DNA of 64,000 nucleotides from Geodermatophilus obscurus (GTDB lineage Bacteria > Actinomycetota > Actinomycetes > Mycobacteriales > Geodermatophilaceae). This document shows, piece after piece, positions 44,665 to 53,664 of this stretch. Both the position numbers and the translations under genes were made by a program. Within the stretch, counting starts at the first letter, position 1. Every line of letters starts with the position of its first letter. The notes beneath the pieces are model-generated. The model made no database searches and had not been told where the DNA came from. It saw only the letters and a program-made list of their open reading frames with translations. Location: positions 248,001 through 312,000 of the forward strand of contig NZ_FOWE01000005.1 in NCBI RefSeq assembly GCF_900115395.1, written 5' to 3'.

Positions 44665-44710
44665 CCGGACGGCCCGGGTCGACCCCTCCGGGTGAGACGG
44701 CGCCGCGCGC

Positions 44711-44716
44711 TAGGCT
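44711..44716 (+). promoter_or_regulatory. -10 element of the leuS leader
   Basis: TAGGCT, ending 6 bases before the GTG of a short leader reading frame at 44723. The same TANNNT-to-start spacing recurs at many genes in the window, so transcription probably begins at or near 44723 and the leader is leaderless. Confidence 0.55.
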
Positions 44717-44722
44717 GGGCGG

Positions 44723-44758
44723 GTGAGCGGCGGACGCCTCCTTCTCCGGCCGTGCTGA
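44723..44758 (+). CDS. leuS leader peptide with three Leu codons
   Basis: An 11-codon frame, GTG 44723 to TGA 44756-44758, encoding VSGGRLLLRPC. Codons 6-8 are CTC CTT CTC, three adjacent leucines; CTT is a rare codon in such GC-rich genes. Its stop lies inside the left arm of a 10-bp hairpin that precedes an intrinsic terminator in front of leuS. This layout is the classic leader-peptide attenuator. No SD is present, as expected for a leaderless start. Confidence 0.6.
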   Translation: MSGGRLLLRPC

Positions 44759-44778
44759 CCTGATCCGCGTCAGCACGG
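44750..44778 (+). promoter_or_regulatory. Leader hairpin upstream of the leuS terminator
   Basis: Perfect 10-bp stem, 44750-44759 with 44769-44778, loop of 9 bases. The left arm contains the leader peptide stop. An alternative pairing of GACGC (44733-44737) with GCGTC (44767-44771) would compete with it. It ends 2 bases before the terminator stem. Confidence 0.6.
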
Positions 44779-44780
44779 CG

Positions 44781-44806
44781 ACCCCTCCTGCGTGAGGGGT
44801 TTTTTC
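44781..44806 (+). terminator. Intrinsic terminator (attenuator) upstream of leuS
   Basis: ACCCCTC (44781-44787) pairs with GAGGGGT (44794-44800) and is followed by a run of six T (44800-44805), the only classic U-tailed terminator I see in the window. It stands 36 bases before the leuS start and would stop transcription before the gene unless read through. Confidence 0.85.
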
Positions 44807-44841
44807 ATGTCCGCCGACGGATGACCCCCGGGAGCACCGCG

Positions 44842-47733
44842 ATGAGCCAGACGGCGAGCCAGCCCACCACCGAGCCCGCGGACGAGGGCGTCCCGCCGCA
44901 CCGCTACACGCCCGCGCTGGCGCAGCGGATCGAGCTGGCGTGGCAGGACCGGTGGGAGGCCGAGGGCACCTTCCACACGCCCAACCCGACCGGGCGGCTG
45001 TCGGCGGGCTTCGAGCGGGTCGCCGGGCGGCCCAAGTCCTTCGTGATGGACATGTTCCCGTACCCCTCGGGCGCCGGCCTGCACGTCGGCCACCCGCTGG
45101 GCTACCTGGGCACCGACGTCACCAGCCGGTTCCGTCGCATGGACGGCGACAACGTGCTCCACCCCATGGGCTACGACGCCTTCGGACTGCCCGCCGAGCA
45201 GTACGCCGTCCAGACAGGGCAGCACCCGCGGGTCACCACCGAGGCCAACATCGCCGCCATCCGCGCGCAGCTGCGGCGCCTCGGCGTCGACCACGACGAG
45301 CGGCGCACCTTCGCCACGATCGACCCCGGCTACTACCGGTGGACGCAGTGGATCTTCCTGAGGATCTTCGGCGCCTGGTTCGACGAGGAGGCCGGCCGGG
45401 CCCGCCCGGTCGAGGAGCTGGTCGCCGAGCTCGACGCCGGCACCCGTGAGCCCGCGCCCGGCACCAACCCGTCGGGGCTGCCGTGGGCCGGGCTGTCCGA
45501 CGTCGCCAAGCGGCAGGTCGTCGACGCGCACCGGCTGGCCTACCGGCACGAGGCGCCGGTCAACTGGTGCCCGGGGCTGGGCACGGTGCTCTCCAACGAG
45601 GAGGTCACGCCCGACGGCCGCTCCGAGCGTGGCAACTTCCCGGTGTTCCGACGCCCGCTCAACCAGTGGATGATGCGGATCACCGCCTACGCCGAGCGGC
45701 TGCTGGCCGACCTCGACCGCCTGGACTGGTCGGACTCGGTCAAGCAGATGCAGCGCAACTGGATCGGCCGCTCGACCGGTGCGCGCATCCGCTTCGCCGC
45801 CGCGGACCGGACGATCGAGGTCTTCACCACCCGGCCCGACACGCTGTTCGGCGCCACGTACGTGGTGCTGGCTCCGGAGCACCCGCTGGTCGAGGCGCTC
45901 ACCGCCGACGCCTGGCCCGACGGCACCGACCCGCGCTGGACCGGGGGCGCCGCGACGCCCGCCGAGGCGGTGCAGGAGTACCAGCGGCAGGCGTCCCGCC
46001 GCTCGGAGCTCGACCGCCAGGACGCCGGCCGGGAGAAGACCGGCGCGTGGCTGGGCGCCACCGCCGTCAACCCGGTGAACGGCCGCGAGCTGCCGGTGTT
46101 CATCGCCGACTACGTGCTGACCGGCTACGGCACCGGCGCGATCATGGCCGTGCCCGGTGAGGACACCCGCGACTGGGAGTTCGCCGAGGCCTTCGGGCTG
46201 CCGGTGGTCCGCACCGTGCAGCCGCCCGCCGACTGGGACGGCGGCGCGTACACCGGCAGCGGGCCGATGACCAACTCGTCGAACGAGCACGTGTCGCTGG
46301 ACGGGCTGACCGACAAGGACACCGCCATCGCGCGGATGACGGAGTGGCTGGCGTCGGCCGGGCACGGCGAGGCGACGACCACCTACAAGCTGCGCGACTG
46401 GCTGTTCAGCCGGCAGCGCTACTGGGGCGAGCCGTTCCCGATCGTCTACGACGCCGACGGCCTGCCCCGCGCGGTGCCCGAGTCGCTGCTGCCGGTGCTG
46501 CTGCCGGAGGTCGACGACTACTCGCCGAAGACCTTCGCCGACGACGACGCCGACTCCCAGCCCGAGCCGCCGCTGTCCCGGGTCACCGAGTGGACGACGG
46601 TCGAGCTCGACCTGGGTGACGGGCTCAAGCCCTACCGCCGCGAGACGAACACGATGCCCAACTGGGCGGGGTCGTGCTGGTACCACCTGCGCTATCTCGA
46701 CCCCGGCGACGACACCCAGCTGGTCGACCCCGAGCTGGAGCGCTACTGGCTGGGTCCGCAGTCGCCCGGCGACACCGGCGGCGTGGACCTCTACGTCGGC
46801 GGCATGGAGCACGCGGTGCTGCACCTGCTGTACGCGCGGTTCTGGCACAAGGTCCTGCACGACCTGGGCCACGTGTCCAGCGAGGAGCCGTTCCGCCGGC
46901 TGGTCAACCAGGGCTACATCTCCGCCTACGCCTACACCGACGAGCGCGGCTTCTACGTGCCCGCCGCCGAGGTCGTCGAGCAGGACGGGCAGTTCCTGTA
47001 CGAGGGCAGGCCGGTCAACCGTGAGTACGGCAAGATCGGCAAGAGCCTGAAGAACATGGTCACGCCCGACGAGATGATCGGCGCGTACGGGGCGGACACG
47101 TTCCGGGTGTACGAGATGTCGACCGGTCCGCTGGAGCAGTCGCGGCCCTGGGACACCAAGGCCGTCGTCGGGTCGCAGCGGCTGCTGCAGCGGATCTGGC
47201 GGGTCGTCGTCGACGAGGAGACCGGTGCCGTCCGCGCCGACGACTCCGCGCCGTCCGACGAGGTGCAGCGCGCGCTGCACCGCGCGATCGCCGGGGTGCG
47301 CGACGGCATGGCGACCCTGCGGTTCAACGTGGCCATCGCCCGGATCGCGGAGCTGACCAACGCGCTGACGGCGGCCTACGGTGCCGACTCCCCGGTGCCG
47401 CGGGCGGTGGCCGAGCCGCTGGTGCTGCTGGTGGCGCCGCTGGCCCCGCACCTGGCCGAGGAGCTGTGGGCGCGCCTGGGCCACGACGACTCGGTGGCGT
47501 GGGCGCCGTTCCCGGTCGCCGACGAGCAGTGGCTGGCCGAGGACACCGTGCAGGTCGCCGTCCAGGTCAACGGGAAGGTGCGCGCGCAGGTGACCGTGCC
47601 GGCCGACGCCGACGCCGCGGGCCTCGAGCAGGCGGCGCGGGCGGACGAGAAGGTCGCCGCGCAGCTGGCCGGGAAGACGGTGCGGCGCGTGATCGCCGTC
47701 CCCGGCCGGCTGGTCAACTTCGTCGTCGGCTGA
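44842..47733 (+). CDS. leuS: Leucyl-tRNA synthetase
   Basis: LeuRS, about 963 residues, charges tRNA-Leu. The ATP site is [17 protein letters not shown] (HIGH variant HVGH), the CP1 editing region follows ([11 protein letters not shown]), and the second motif is KIGKSLKNM (KMSKS variant). Length and order are normal. The start at ATG 44842 (MSQTASQPT) has GGGAG at 7-base spacing; ATG 44821 would lack an SD, but it overlaps a mini-frame (44807-44824) and is possible. The gene sits behind a leucine leader peptide and U-tailed terminator. It is convergent with the PPOX gene and lies among lipoate genes, a placement not known to me elsewhere. Confidence 0.96.
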   Translation: MSQTASQPTTEPADEGVPPHRYTPALAQRIELAWQDRWEAEGTFHTPNPTGRLSAGFERVAGRPKSFVMDMFPYPSGAGLHVGHPLGYLGTDVTSRFRRMDGDNVLHPMGYDAFGLPAEQYAVQTGQHPRVTTEANIAAIRAQLRRLGVDHDERRTFATIDPGYYRWTQWIFLRIFGAWFDEEAGRARPVEELVAELDAGTREPAPGTNPSGLPWAGLSDVAKRQVVDAHRLAYRHEAPVNWCPGLGTVLSNEEVTPDGRSERGNFPVFRRPLNQWMMRITAYAERLLADLDRLDWSDSVKQMQRNWIGRSTGARIRFAAADRTIEVFTTRPDTLFGATYVVLAPEHPLVEALTADAWPDGTDPRWTGGAATPAEAVQEYQRQASRRSELDRQDAGREKTGAWLGATAVNPVNGRELPVFIADYVLTGYGTGAIMAVPGEDTRDWEFAEAFGLPVVRTVQPPADWDGGAYTGSGPMTNSSNEHVSLDGLTDKDTAIARMTEWLASAGHGEATTTYKLRDWLFSRQRYWGEPFPIVYDADGLPRAVPESLLPVLLPEVDDYSPKTFADDDADSQPEPPLSRVTEWTTVELDLGDGLKPYRRETNTMPNWAGSCWYHLRYLDPGDDTQLVDPELERYWLGPQSPGDTGGVDLYVGGMEHAVLHLLYARFWHKVLHDLGHVSSEEPFRRLVNQGYISAYAYTDERGFYVPAAEVVEQDGQFLYEGRPVNREYGKIGKSLKNMVTPDEMIGAYGADTFRVYEMSTGPLEQSRPWDTKAVVGSQRLLQRIWRVVVDEETGAVRADDSAPSDEVQRALHRAIAGVRDGMATLRFNVAIARIAELTNALTAAYGADSPVPRAVAEPLVLLVAPLAPHLAEELWARLGHDDSVAWAPFPVADEQWLAEDTVQVAVQVNGKVRAQVTVPADADAAGLEQAARADEKVAAQLAGKTVRRVIAVPGRLVNFVVG

Positions 47734-47764
47734 CCGGCAGCCGCCCCGCCCGGGCCGTCGCGGT

Positions 47765-48148
47765 TCAGGCGGGGCGGATGCGGATGAGCTCGTGCCGCTC
47801 GGTCCCGGGCCTCCTCAGCCGGGTCCACAGCCGTGGGGTGACGTACCCGGCCTGGAACCGCCAGCCGTAGGCACGCCGGAGCGCGGCCAGGGCCCGCGGC
47901 CACTCCGCCCGGTCGACGAACCCGGCCTGCGCCTCGACGGCGGGGCTCCCGGGCCGTCCGCGGACGTCGCACGGCGCGACGGTCACCTGCGCGGTGTGCC
48001 GCAGCCGCTTCACCTTGCCCGAGTCGGCGCGGGTCCAGACGACCAGCGAGTCGAGGTCGGGTGCGGCCCACACCGGCGTCGCCACGGGGACGCCGGTGCG
48101 GCGGAACGTGGTCAGGCTGACGTAGGTCGAGCGCGGCAGGTCGGCCAC
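47765..48148 (-). CDS. PPOX-class flavin/F420-type enzyme
   Basis: A 127-residue split-barrel protein of the pyridoxamine phosphate oxidase class (F420-dependent group in actinobacteria). The pattern is STYVSLTTFRRTGVPVATPV, WTRADSGKVKRLRHTAQVTV and APCDVRGRP, followed by FVDRAEWPRALAALRRAYGW. The likely cofactor is FMN or F420. The ATG at 48148 lies 3 bases after the lipB stop, so it is translated downstream of lipB. Confidence 0.8.
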   Translation of the reverse strand: MADLPRSTYVSLTTFRRTGVPVATPVWAAPDLDSLVVWTRADSGKVKRLRHTAQVTVAPCDVRGRPGSPAVEAQAGFVDRAEWPRALAALRRAYGWRFQAGYVTPRLWTRLRRPGTERHELIRIRPA

Positions 48149-48151
48149 GGG

Positions 48152-48811
48152 TCAGACGGCGGTGGCGAGGGTGAGCACCCGCCGCACCGCCGCCTCCACC
48201 GCGTCGATCACCTCGGCCACGGGGACGTCCCGGCCGAGCTCGGCGGTCAGCGACGTGACGCCGGCGTCGGCGATGCCGCACGGGACGATCGCGCCGAACG
48301 CGGCCAGGTCGGGGTCGCAGTTGAGGGCGAAGCCGTGCATCGTCACGCCGCGGGCGACCCGCACACCGATCGCGGCGATCTTCCGCTCCGGCCGGAACCG
48401 GCTGCCGGGACCCGGCGCGTCCGCCGCCAGCCAGACCCCGCTGCGCCCGTCGACGCGCTGGGTGTCGACGCCGAGGTCCGCGCAGACCTGCATCAGCGCG
48501 TCCTCGAGGCGCCGCACGTGCGCGACGACGTCGACCGGGTCGGGGAGGGCCACGATCGGGTAGCCGACGAGCTGGCCGGGCCCGTGCCAGGTGATCTTGC
48601 CGCCCCGGTCGACGTCGACGACCGGCGTGCCGTCGACCGGGCGCTCGTGCGGCTCGGTCCGGCGTCCGGCCGTGTACACCGACGGGTGCTCGAGCAGCAG
48701 CAGCGTGTCCGGGCCCTCCCCGGCCACCCGCGCGGCGTGGAGCTCGCGCTGGCGCGCCCACGCCTCCTCGTAGGGGACGGTGCCGGCCCGGACCACCTGC
48801 AGCTCAGTCAC
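48152..48811 (-). CDS. lipB: Lipoyl(octanoyl) transferase
   Basis: LipB (219 residues) moves octanoate from acyl carrier protein to lipoyl domains, the step before LipA. Signature [17 protein letters not shown], the lysine in [11 protein letters not shown] and the active Cys in [13 protein letters not shown] are all present. GTG 48811 has TAGGCT 6 bases upstream on the same strand, so a leaderless mRNA is likely. The PPOX gene follows 3 bases after the stop. In mycobacteria lipB and lipA are neighbours; here they are separated. Confidence 0.95.
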   Translation of the reverse strand: MTELQVVRAGTVPYEEAWARQRELHAARVAGEGPDTLLLLEHPSVYTAGRRTEPHERPVDGTPVVDVDRGGKITWHGPGQLVGYPIVALPDPVDVVAHVRRLEDALMQVCADLGVDTQRVDGRSGVWLAADAPGPGSRFRPERKIAAIGVRVARGVTMHGFALNCDPDLAAFGAIVPCGIADAGVTSLTAELGRDVPVAEVIDAVEAAVRRVLTLATAV

Positions 48812-48832
48812 GGACCCAGCCTAGGCCCGTCG

Positions 48833-49567
48833 TCATCGCAGCCGGCGCGGCTCGAGACGGGTCTCCACGGCGGTGCCATCGGGTCCGCGCTCGACGCGGT
48901 ACGCGGCCGCGCCCGGCCGGTCGGCGACGACTTGGGCCAGCTCGGTGCCGCGGTAGACCAGCCCCGCGCCGTCGTCGGTGGCGTGCCCGGGCGGCAGCGT
49001 CCCGTCGGCGACCAGCCGGTGGTACAGCGGGCGGCGCTGCTCCTCGGAGTCGTGGTGGACGCCGTTGGAGGTCGGGATGAGAGCGAGGCCGTCCGTGACC
49101 GGTCGCAGGTCGGGGCCGTAGGAGTCGGTGGTGCCGCCGACGTGCCAGCACAGCGACCCGGCCGACACCCCGCCGAGCACGACCCCCGCCTCCCACGCCT
49201 CCCGGAACACCTCGTCGAGGCCGTGCACCCGCCAGACCGCCAGCAGGTTGGCGACGCTGCCGCCGCCGACCCAGACGACGTCCTGCGCGAGCAGGTGCGC
49301 GCGCACGTCGGGCACCGTGGGCATCGGGAACAGGCTGAGGTGACTGACCCGGACCGCGCTGCCGGCGAAGGCGCCGTACACCCCGGCGACACGCGCCGGG
49401 TCGTCGCCGGTGGCGGTGCCCAGGAAGCACAGGCGTGGCTGCTCCGGTGCCCCGGCCAGCTCGACGGCGAGGTCGAACACCGGTCCGGGCGCCCAGTCGG
49501 ACGGGCCGCGGCCGCGGGAGTCGAACCCGATGCTCGTGGCGAGGATCGTCGGGGCGGAGGCCGGCAT
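48833..49567 (-). CDS. pepE: Peptidase E (S51 family)
   Basis: A 244-residue serine peptidase of the PepE/cyanophycinase fold. The nucleophile elbow is GGVSAGSLCW (Ser in GxSxG) and the preceding VVWVGGGSVANLLAVW loop is characteristic. A His in SNGVHHDSEE is the expected base. PepE removes N-terminal aspartate from dipeptides. It may therefore recycle peptides. The ATG at 49567 overlaps the stop of the FAD oxidoreductase gene (TGATG), so the two are coupled. Confidence 0.85.
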   Translation of the reverse strand: MPASAPTILATSIGFDSRGRGPSDWAPGPVFDLAVELAGAPEQPRLCFLGTATGDDPARVAGVYGAFAGSAVRVSHLSLFPMPTVPDVRAHLLAQDVVWVGGGSVANLLAVWRVHGLDEVFREAWEAGVVLGGVSAGSLCWHVGGTTDSYGPDLRPVTDGLALIPTSNGVHHDSEEQRRPLYHRLVADGTLPPGHATDDGAGLVYRGTELAQVVADRPGAAAYRVERGPDGTAVETRLEPRRLR

Positions 49568-50808
49568 CAGGCTGCCCCGGCGGCCGGTCGCAGCGCGCGC
49601 AGGACGGCCGCGGCGGCCCGCCGGCCGCTGGCCATGGCGCCCTGGATGGACGGGGTGTCCCGGTGGTCCCCGCAGACGTAGAGGCCGCCGCCGAGGTCGA
49701 CCGGACGACGGTGCCGCAGCGGGGGGAGGGCGGCCGGCTGGGCCCCGGTCACCGTCACGGTGGTGAGGTGCTCGAGGTCGGCCGCGGCGACGTCGTGCAG
49801 CCGCGCGACCTCGTCGCGGACGTCGGCCTCGCGGGTGGGTACGAGGGAGTTGCTGGCGACCAGGGCCCGCCCGTCGGGGGAGTAGCCCGGCTGGGCGTCG
49901 CTGAGCACCACGCTGTTGACCAGCCGTCCTCCGGGGGTGCCGAGGACGATCAGCGGCTCGGTCCAGGGGGAGGCCGGGAGCACGTGGTAGTGGGTGGTCA
50001 CCTGCCGGGGCGCGGCGGCCTCGACGGCCGGGAGCAGGCCGGCGGCGGTGCCGGGGTCGGTGGCCACCACGACGGCGTCGGCGTGGACCGGTCCGGCGTC
50101 GCTGCTGACCTGGCTGCCGGTGACCGCGCCGACCCGGACACCGGTGTGCACCCGCCCGGCGCCCACGCCGGCGGCCAGTTGCTCCCCGATCGCCTGGATC
50201 CCCTGCGCCGGCAGTCCGGTCGCCCCCCGGGCGAAGCTGCGCCAGAGCAGGTCGAGGTAGCGGCTCGAGGTCTCCAGCCGGTCCTCGAGCAGGACCCCGG
50301 CCAGGAAGGGGGCGAAGAACCGTTCGAGCGCCGTCTCGCCCACGCCGGCCCGCCGCAGGTGCTCGGCCGCCGTCGTCTCCGGCGCGGCGAGCAGCCGGGG
50401 GACGGGCCAGTAACCCGCGCGGGCGGAGAAGGCGGCGACGGCGACCTTCTCGGTCAGTGAGCCGATGGGCGCGCGCAGCGTGTCGGGGAGTGCGGTGGGC
50501 CGGCGCCGCGGGTCGGCCACCCGGTGCGCCCGCCCGTCGACCCGGACCACGGCGCCGGGGGTGAAGTAGCCGAGCTCGAGCGCGGGCAGGTCGAGGTCGG
50601 CCGCCCGGGGATAGCCGGTGTTGAGGACCTGGAAGCCGCGGTCGACGACGAAACCGTCGACCCGGTCGGTCTCCAGCCGCCCGCCGACGTGCCCCGAGGC
50701 CTCCAGCACGTGCACGTCACAGCCGGCGGCGGCCAGGCGGGTGGCGACCGAGAGACCCGCCAGGCCAGCCCCGACCACGACGACCTCGGCGCGGGCAGGC
50801 GGTGGCAT
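49567..50808 (-). CDS. FAD-dependent amine oxidase/protoporphyrinogen oxidase-like protein
   Basis: A 413-residue flavoprotein. The N-terminal dinucleotide motif is VVVVGAGLAGLSVATRLAAA followed by HVLEASGHVGGRLET, as in NAD(P)-binding/FAD amine oxidase-type proteins. A C-terminal GLYVCGDHRDTPSIQGAM completes the FAD site. Related proteins include phytoene desaturase-like and monoamine oxidase-like enzymes; the substrate is unknown. ATG 50808 has TAGGTT 6 bases upstream (leaderless). It is divergent from the kinase gene across 119 bases. Confidence 0.8.
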   Translation of the reverse strand: MPPPARAEVVVVGAGLAGLSVATRLAAAGCDVHVLEASGHVGGRLETDRVDGFVVDRGFQVLNTGYPRAADLDLPALELGYFTPGAVVRVDGRAHRVADPRRRPTALPDTLRAPIGSLTEKVAVAAFSARAGYWPVPRLLAAPETTAAEHLRRAGVGETALERFFAPFLAGVLLEDRLETSSRYLDLLWRSFARGATGLPAQGIQAIGEQLAAGVGAGRVHTGVRVGAVTGSQVSSDAGPVHADAVVVATDPGTAAGLLPAVEAAAPRQVTTHYHVLPASPWTEPLIVLGTPGGRLVNSVVLSDAQPGYSPDGRALVASNSLVPTREADVRDEVARLHDVAAADLEHLTTVTVTGAQPAALPPLRHRRPVDLGGGLYVCGDHRDTPSIQGAMASGRRAAAAVLRALRPAAGAA

Positions 50809-50927
50809 GTCCTGAACCTAGGTCCCGCCGGTCCCGCGCACCCGTCCGGGCGGGTGGCTGTGGACCCGCCGCGCACCTGTGGACAACCGCAGCGGGACCG
50901 CGGCCGCCCGGCCTACCGTCCCCGGCC

Positions 50928-52676
50928 GTGTCCACGCTGCCTGATCCCGATGACGCCGCTGCCCGTCCCGGTGCGGACCCCACGTCCGACGACGGCGCCT
51001 CGGCGCTGCCCCCGGTCGTCCCCGGCTACCTGCTCGACCGGTTGCTCGGGCGCGGCGGATCCGGCGAGGTCTGGCGCGCCCGCCCCCGCGGCGGCGGCCC
51101 GCCGGTCGCGGTCAAGGTGCTGGTCGCCGGCGACGCCGAGCGGCAGGCCCGCGAGGCCGCCCTGCTCGGGGCGCTGGACCACCCGCACCTCGTCCACCTG
51201 CACGAGGTCGTGCACCAGCCACGTCGCGGTGGTCCGCCCCGCGTGGCGCTCGTCCTCGACCTCCTCGAGGGCGGCAGCCTCGCGGCCCTGCTCGCCCGGC
51301 GCGGGCGCCTGCGCCCCGGTGAGGTGGTCACCGCCCTCGCGCCGGTGGCCGCGGCTCTCGCGCGGGCGCACGAGGAGGGCGTCGTGCACGGTGACCTCTC
51401 CCCGGGCAACGTCGTGTTCACCGCCGAGGGACGGCCGGTGCTCACCGACCTCGGGGTGGCCCGTGTCCTGGGGGAGGAGGCGGCGGGCGAGGTCACCCCC
51501 GCCTACGTCGACCCCGCGGTGGCCCGCGGTGGCGCACCCGGCCCCGCGTCCGACGTGTTCGGCGTCGCGGCGGCGGCCTTCCACTCCCTGACCGGGGTGG
51601 CTCCGTGGAACGCCGCGACACCCGCCGACACGCTCGCCGTCGCGGCCGCCGGAGAGCTGCCCGACCTCGCGGCGCTGGCACCCGACGCCCCGCCCGCCCT
51701 CCTCGAGGTCGTCGCCCGGGGGCTGTCGGCCGACCCGCACGCCCGCGGTTCCGCGGCGGCGTTCGCCCTCGACCTGCGGCACGCCTGCCGCCCGGAGCCC
51801 GTCCGGCTGTCCCGGTCCGGGGGGATCGACGCGTCCGCCACGCGGACCGGTCGCGGACACCGCACCGAGCTGACCCACCAGGTGCCCGGCCGGCACCGGC
51901 GGCCCGCGCCGCGGGAGGTCCGCCCGGCCACCCGGAGGCTCCGGCGACCCGGCCCGGCGGTGCTGCGGCGGGCCGCCGCCGGCGTCGGCACGCTGCTGCT
52001 GGTCACCGTCGCGATCTGGGGCGGGCTGGCCTGGACACGGTCCGGTCCGGGCGGGGCAGCGGTCCCGGCGGCCGAGGCGCAGACGGTGTCGGCAGGCCCG
52101 GCGACGCCGTCCCGGCCCAGCACCACGCCGCCGACCCCCTCGCCGCACCCCGCGGCGTCGGGTCCCTCGATGCCGGCTCCCGAGGCGTCCCCGTCTCCCT
52201 CCGCGACCGCGGCTCCGTCCACGTCCTCGGTCCCGCCCGCGACCCCGGAGCCGGCTCCGCCTCCGACGGCGCCCGAGGACACGGACTGGACGGCGATCCT
52301 CACCGGCCTGTACGAGCGGCGCGCGACGGCGTTCACCACCGGGGACGCCGGCCTGCTCGACCAGGTGCACGCCGCCGACAGCCCGCTGCTGGCCGCCGAC
52401 CGCGCCTACCTGGCGTCACTGACGGCGGCGGGGGAGGCGCTGCGCGGGTTCCGGCCGACCGTCACCGAGGTGACGGCCACCGCCGAGCCCGACGCTGACG
52501 GTCAGGTCCGGGTGCGGCTGCTCGATGGCTGGCCCGACTACGCGGTCGTCCCGGCGGACGCCCCGGACGGCCCGGCGCTGCGGACCGAGGCCGGGCGGGA
52601 CCGGACCCCGGTGGCGATGGTCCTGGTCCCGGGCCCGGACGGCTGGCTGATCGGCTCGGCCGGCCGGCTGTCGTGA
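50928..52676 (+). CDS. Serine/threonine protein kinase with atypical catalytic loop
   Basis: A 582-residue receptor-type kinase. The kinase domain (about 30-290) has [14 protein letters not shown], Lys63 in VAVKVL, and the catalytic loop HGDLSPGN (154-161). The loop replaces the usual HRDLKPxN Arg with Gly and the Lys with Ser. The DFG motif is DLG (174-176). A membrane helix (about 348-367) follows, then a Pro/Ser/Thr-rich linker and an extracellular domain (about 460-582, [20 protein letters not shown]) which looks ligand-binding. Activity is uncertain but not excluded. A TACCGT element is 8 bases before GTG 50928. The stop is 4 bases from the convergent epimerase. Confidence 0.8.
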   Translation: MSTLPDPDDAAARPGADPTSDDGASALPPVVPGYLLDRLLGRGGSGEVWRARPRGGGPPVAVKVLVAGDAERQAREAALLGALDHPHLVHLHEVVHQPRRGGPPRVALVLDLLEGGSLAALLARRGRLRPGEVVTALAPVAAALARAHEEGVVHGDLSPGNVVFTAEGRPVLTDLGVARVLGEEAAGEVTPAYVDPAVARGGAPGPASDVFGVAAAAFHSLTGVAPWNAATPADTLAVAAAGELPDLAALAPDAPPALLEVVARGLSADPHARGSAAAFALDLRHACRPEPVRLSRSGGIDASATRTGRGHRTELTHQVPGRHRRPAPREVRPATRRLRRPGPAVLRRAAAGVGTLLLVTVAIWGGLAWTRSGPGGAAVPAAEAQTVSAGPATPSRPSTTPPTPSPHPAASGPSMPAPEASPSPSATAAPSTSSVPPATPEPAPPPTAPEDTDWTAILTGLYERRATAFTTGDAGLLDQVHAADSPLLAADRAYLASLTAAGEALRGFRPTVTEVTATAEPDADGQVRVRLLDGWPDYAVVPADAPDGPALRTEAGRDRTPVAMVLVPGPDGWLIGSAGRLS

Positions 52677-52680
52677 CCGG

Positions 52681-53592
52681 TCAGCCGCGGCCGAGAGCCT
52701 CCCGCAGCGCCGACGGGAGGTCGCCGTGCGTGAACCGGTAACCGGCGGACTGCAGCCGGGCCGGCACGGCACGCTGACCGGCCAGCACGCTGGAGCGCCC
52801 GAACTCACCGAGGGCGAGCCGCAGGGCGACGGCCGGGACGGGCAGCACGGCGGGACGGGACACCGCGGCGGCCAGGTCGCGCACGAAATCGCTGTTGCGC
52901 ACCGGCTCCGGCCCGGTCAGGTTCACCGGCCCGCGGACGTCGTCGGCCGTGAGGAGGAACCGGATGGCGCCGACCTCGTCGGCGAGACTGACCCACGGCC
53001 AGTACTGCCGGCCCGACCCCATGCGGCCGCCGAGGCCGAGACGGAACACCAGTCCGAGGATCCGCACCAGCATCGCGTCGCGGCCGATGACCAGGCCGGT
53101 CCGCAGGGTGACCACGCGGACGCCTGCGTCGACGGCCGGTCGGGTGGCGTCCTCCCACTGCACGCACAGTCGGGCGAGGAAGTCCTCGCCCGACTGTGCG
53201 TCCTCCTCGACGACGCGGTCACCGGTGTCGCCGTAGAACCCCACGGCCGACGCGGACAGCAACACCCGCGGCCGCGACGGGTCGGCGGTCTGCGCGGCGG
53301 CCAGCGCCTCGCTCACCGTGGTCGTGCTGTCGACCCGGCTGGACACCAGGTCCCGCTTGTACGACGGGGTGAAGGGGCGCGGCCGGATGGGCGTGCCGGC
53401 GAGGTTCACCACCGCGTCGACGTCGCTCACCACCGCCGGGTCGAGCTGCCGGTGCCGTGGGTCCCACCGGTGCTCGTCGGCCGTGCGTGGGGTCCGGCGG
53501 ACCAGCCGGACGACGTCGTGCCCGTCGGCACGCAGCGCCGGGACCAGTGCCTGGCCGATGAGGCCCGAGGCCCCGGTGACCGCGATCTTCAT
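52681..53592 (-). CDS. TIGR01777 family epimerase (SDR39U1-like)
   Basis: A 303-residue extended SDR. The start [20 protein letters not shown] holds the NAD(P) motif, then [12 protein letters not shown], and the DUF1731 C-terminal half with [30 protein letters not shown] and [16 protein letters not shown]. Orthologues lie next to dlaT and lipB in mycobacteria (Rv2216), exactly the setting here beside sucB. Function is undetermined; a role with cell division or lipid metabolism has been proposed for some relatives. ATG 53592 has GAGGAGC 6 bases upstream. Confidence 0.85.
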   Translation of the reverse strand: MKIAVTGASGLIGQALVPALRADGHDVVRLVRRTPRTADEHRWDPRHRQLDPAVVSDVDAVVNLAGTPIRPRPFTPSYKRDLVSSRVDSTTTVSEALAAAQTADPSRPRVLLSASAVGFYGDTGDRVVEEDAQSGEDFLARLCVQWEDATRPAVDAGVRVVTLRTGLVIGRDAMLVRILGLVFRLGLGGRMGSGRQYWPWVSLADEVGAIRFLLTADDVRGPVNLTGPEPVRNSDFVRDLAAAVSRPAVLPVPAVALRLALGEFGRSSVLAGQRAVPARLQSAGYRFTHGDLPSALREALGRG

Positions 53593-53621
53593 GGACGCTC
53601 CTCGCCCCCTGTGCACGGACG

Positions 53622-53657
53622 CGGTCGGGCCCCGGCGTCTCCGCCGGGGCCCGACCG
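53622..53657 (-). terminator. 16-bp hairpin terminator of sucB
   Basis: Perfect 16-bp stem (53622-53637 with 53642-53657) and TCTC loop, 8 bases past the sucB stop. It separates sucB from the epimerase gene downstream. No U-run. Confidence 0.75.
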
Positions 53658-53664
53658 GGGGACA

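Noticed and set aside
44723-44806. T-box riboswitch before leuS
   Set aside because: The transcript from 44723 is too short and has no T-box sequence or specifier loop. Three Leu codons in a frame fit a peptide attenuator better.
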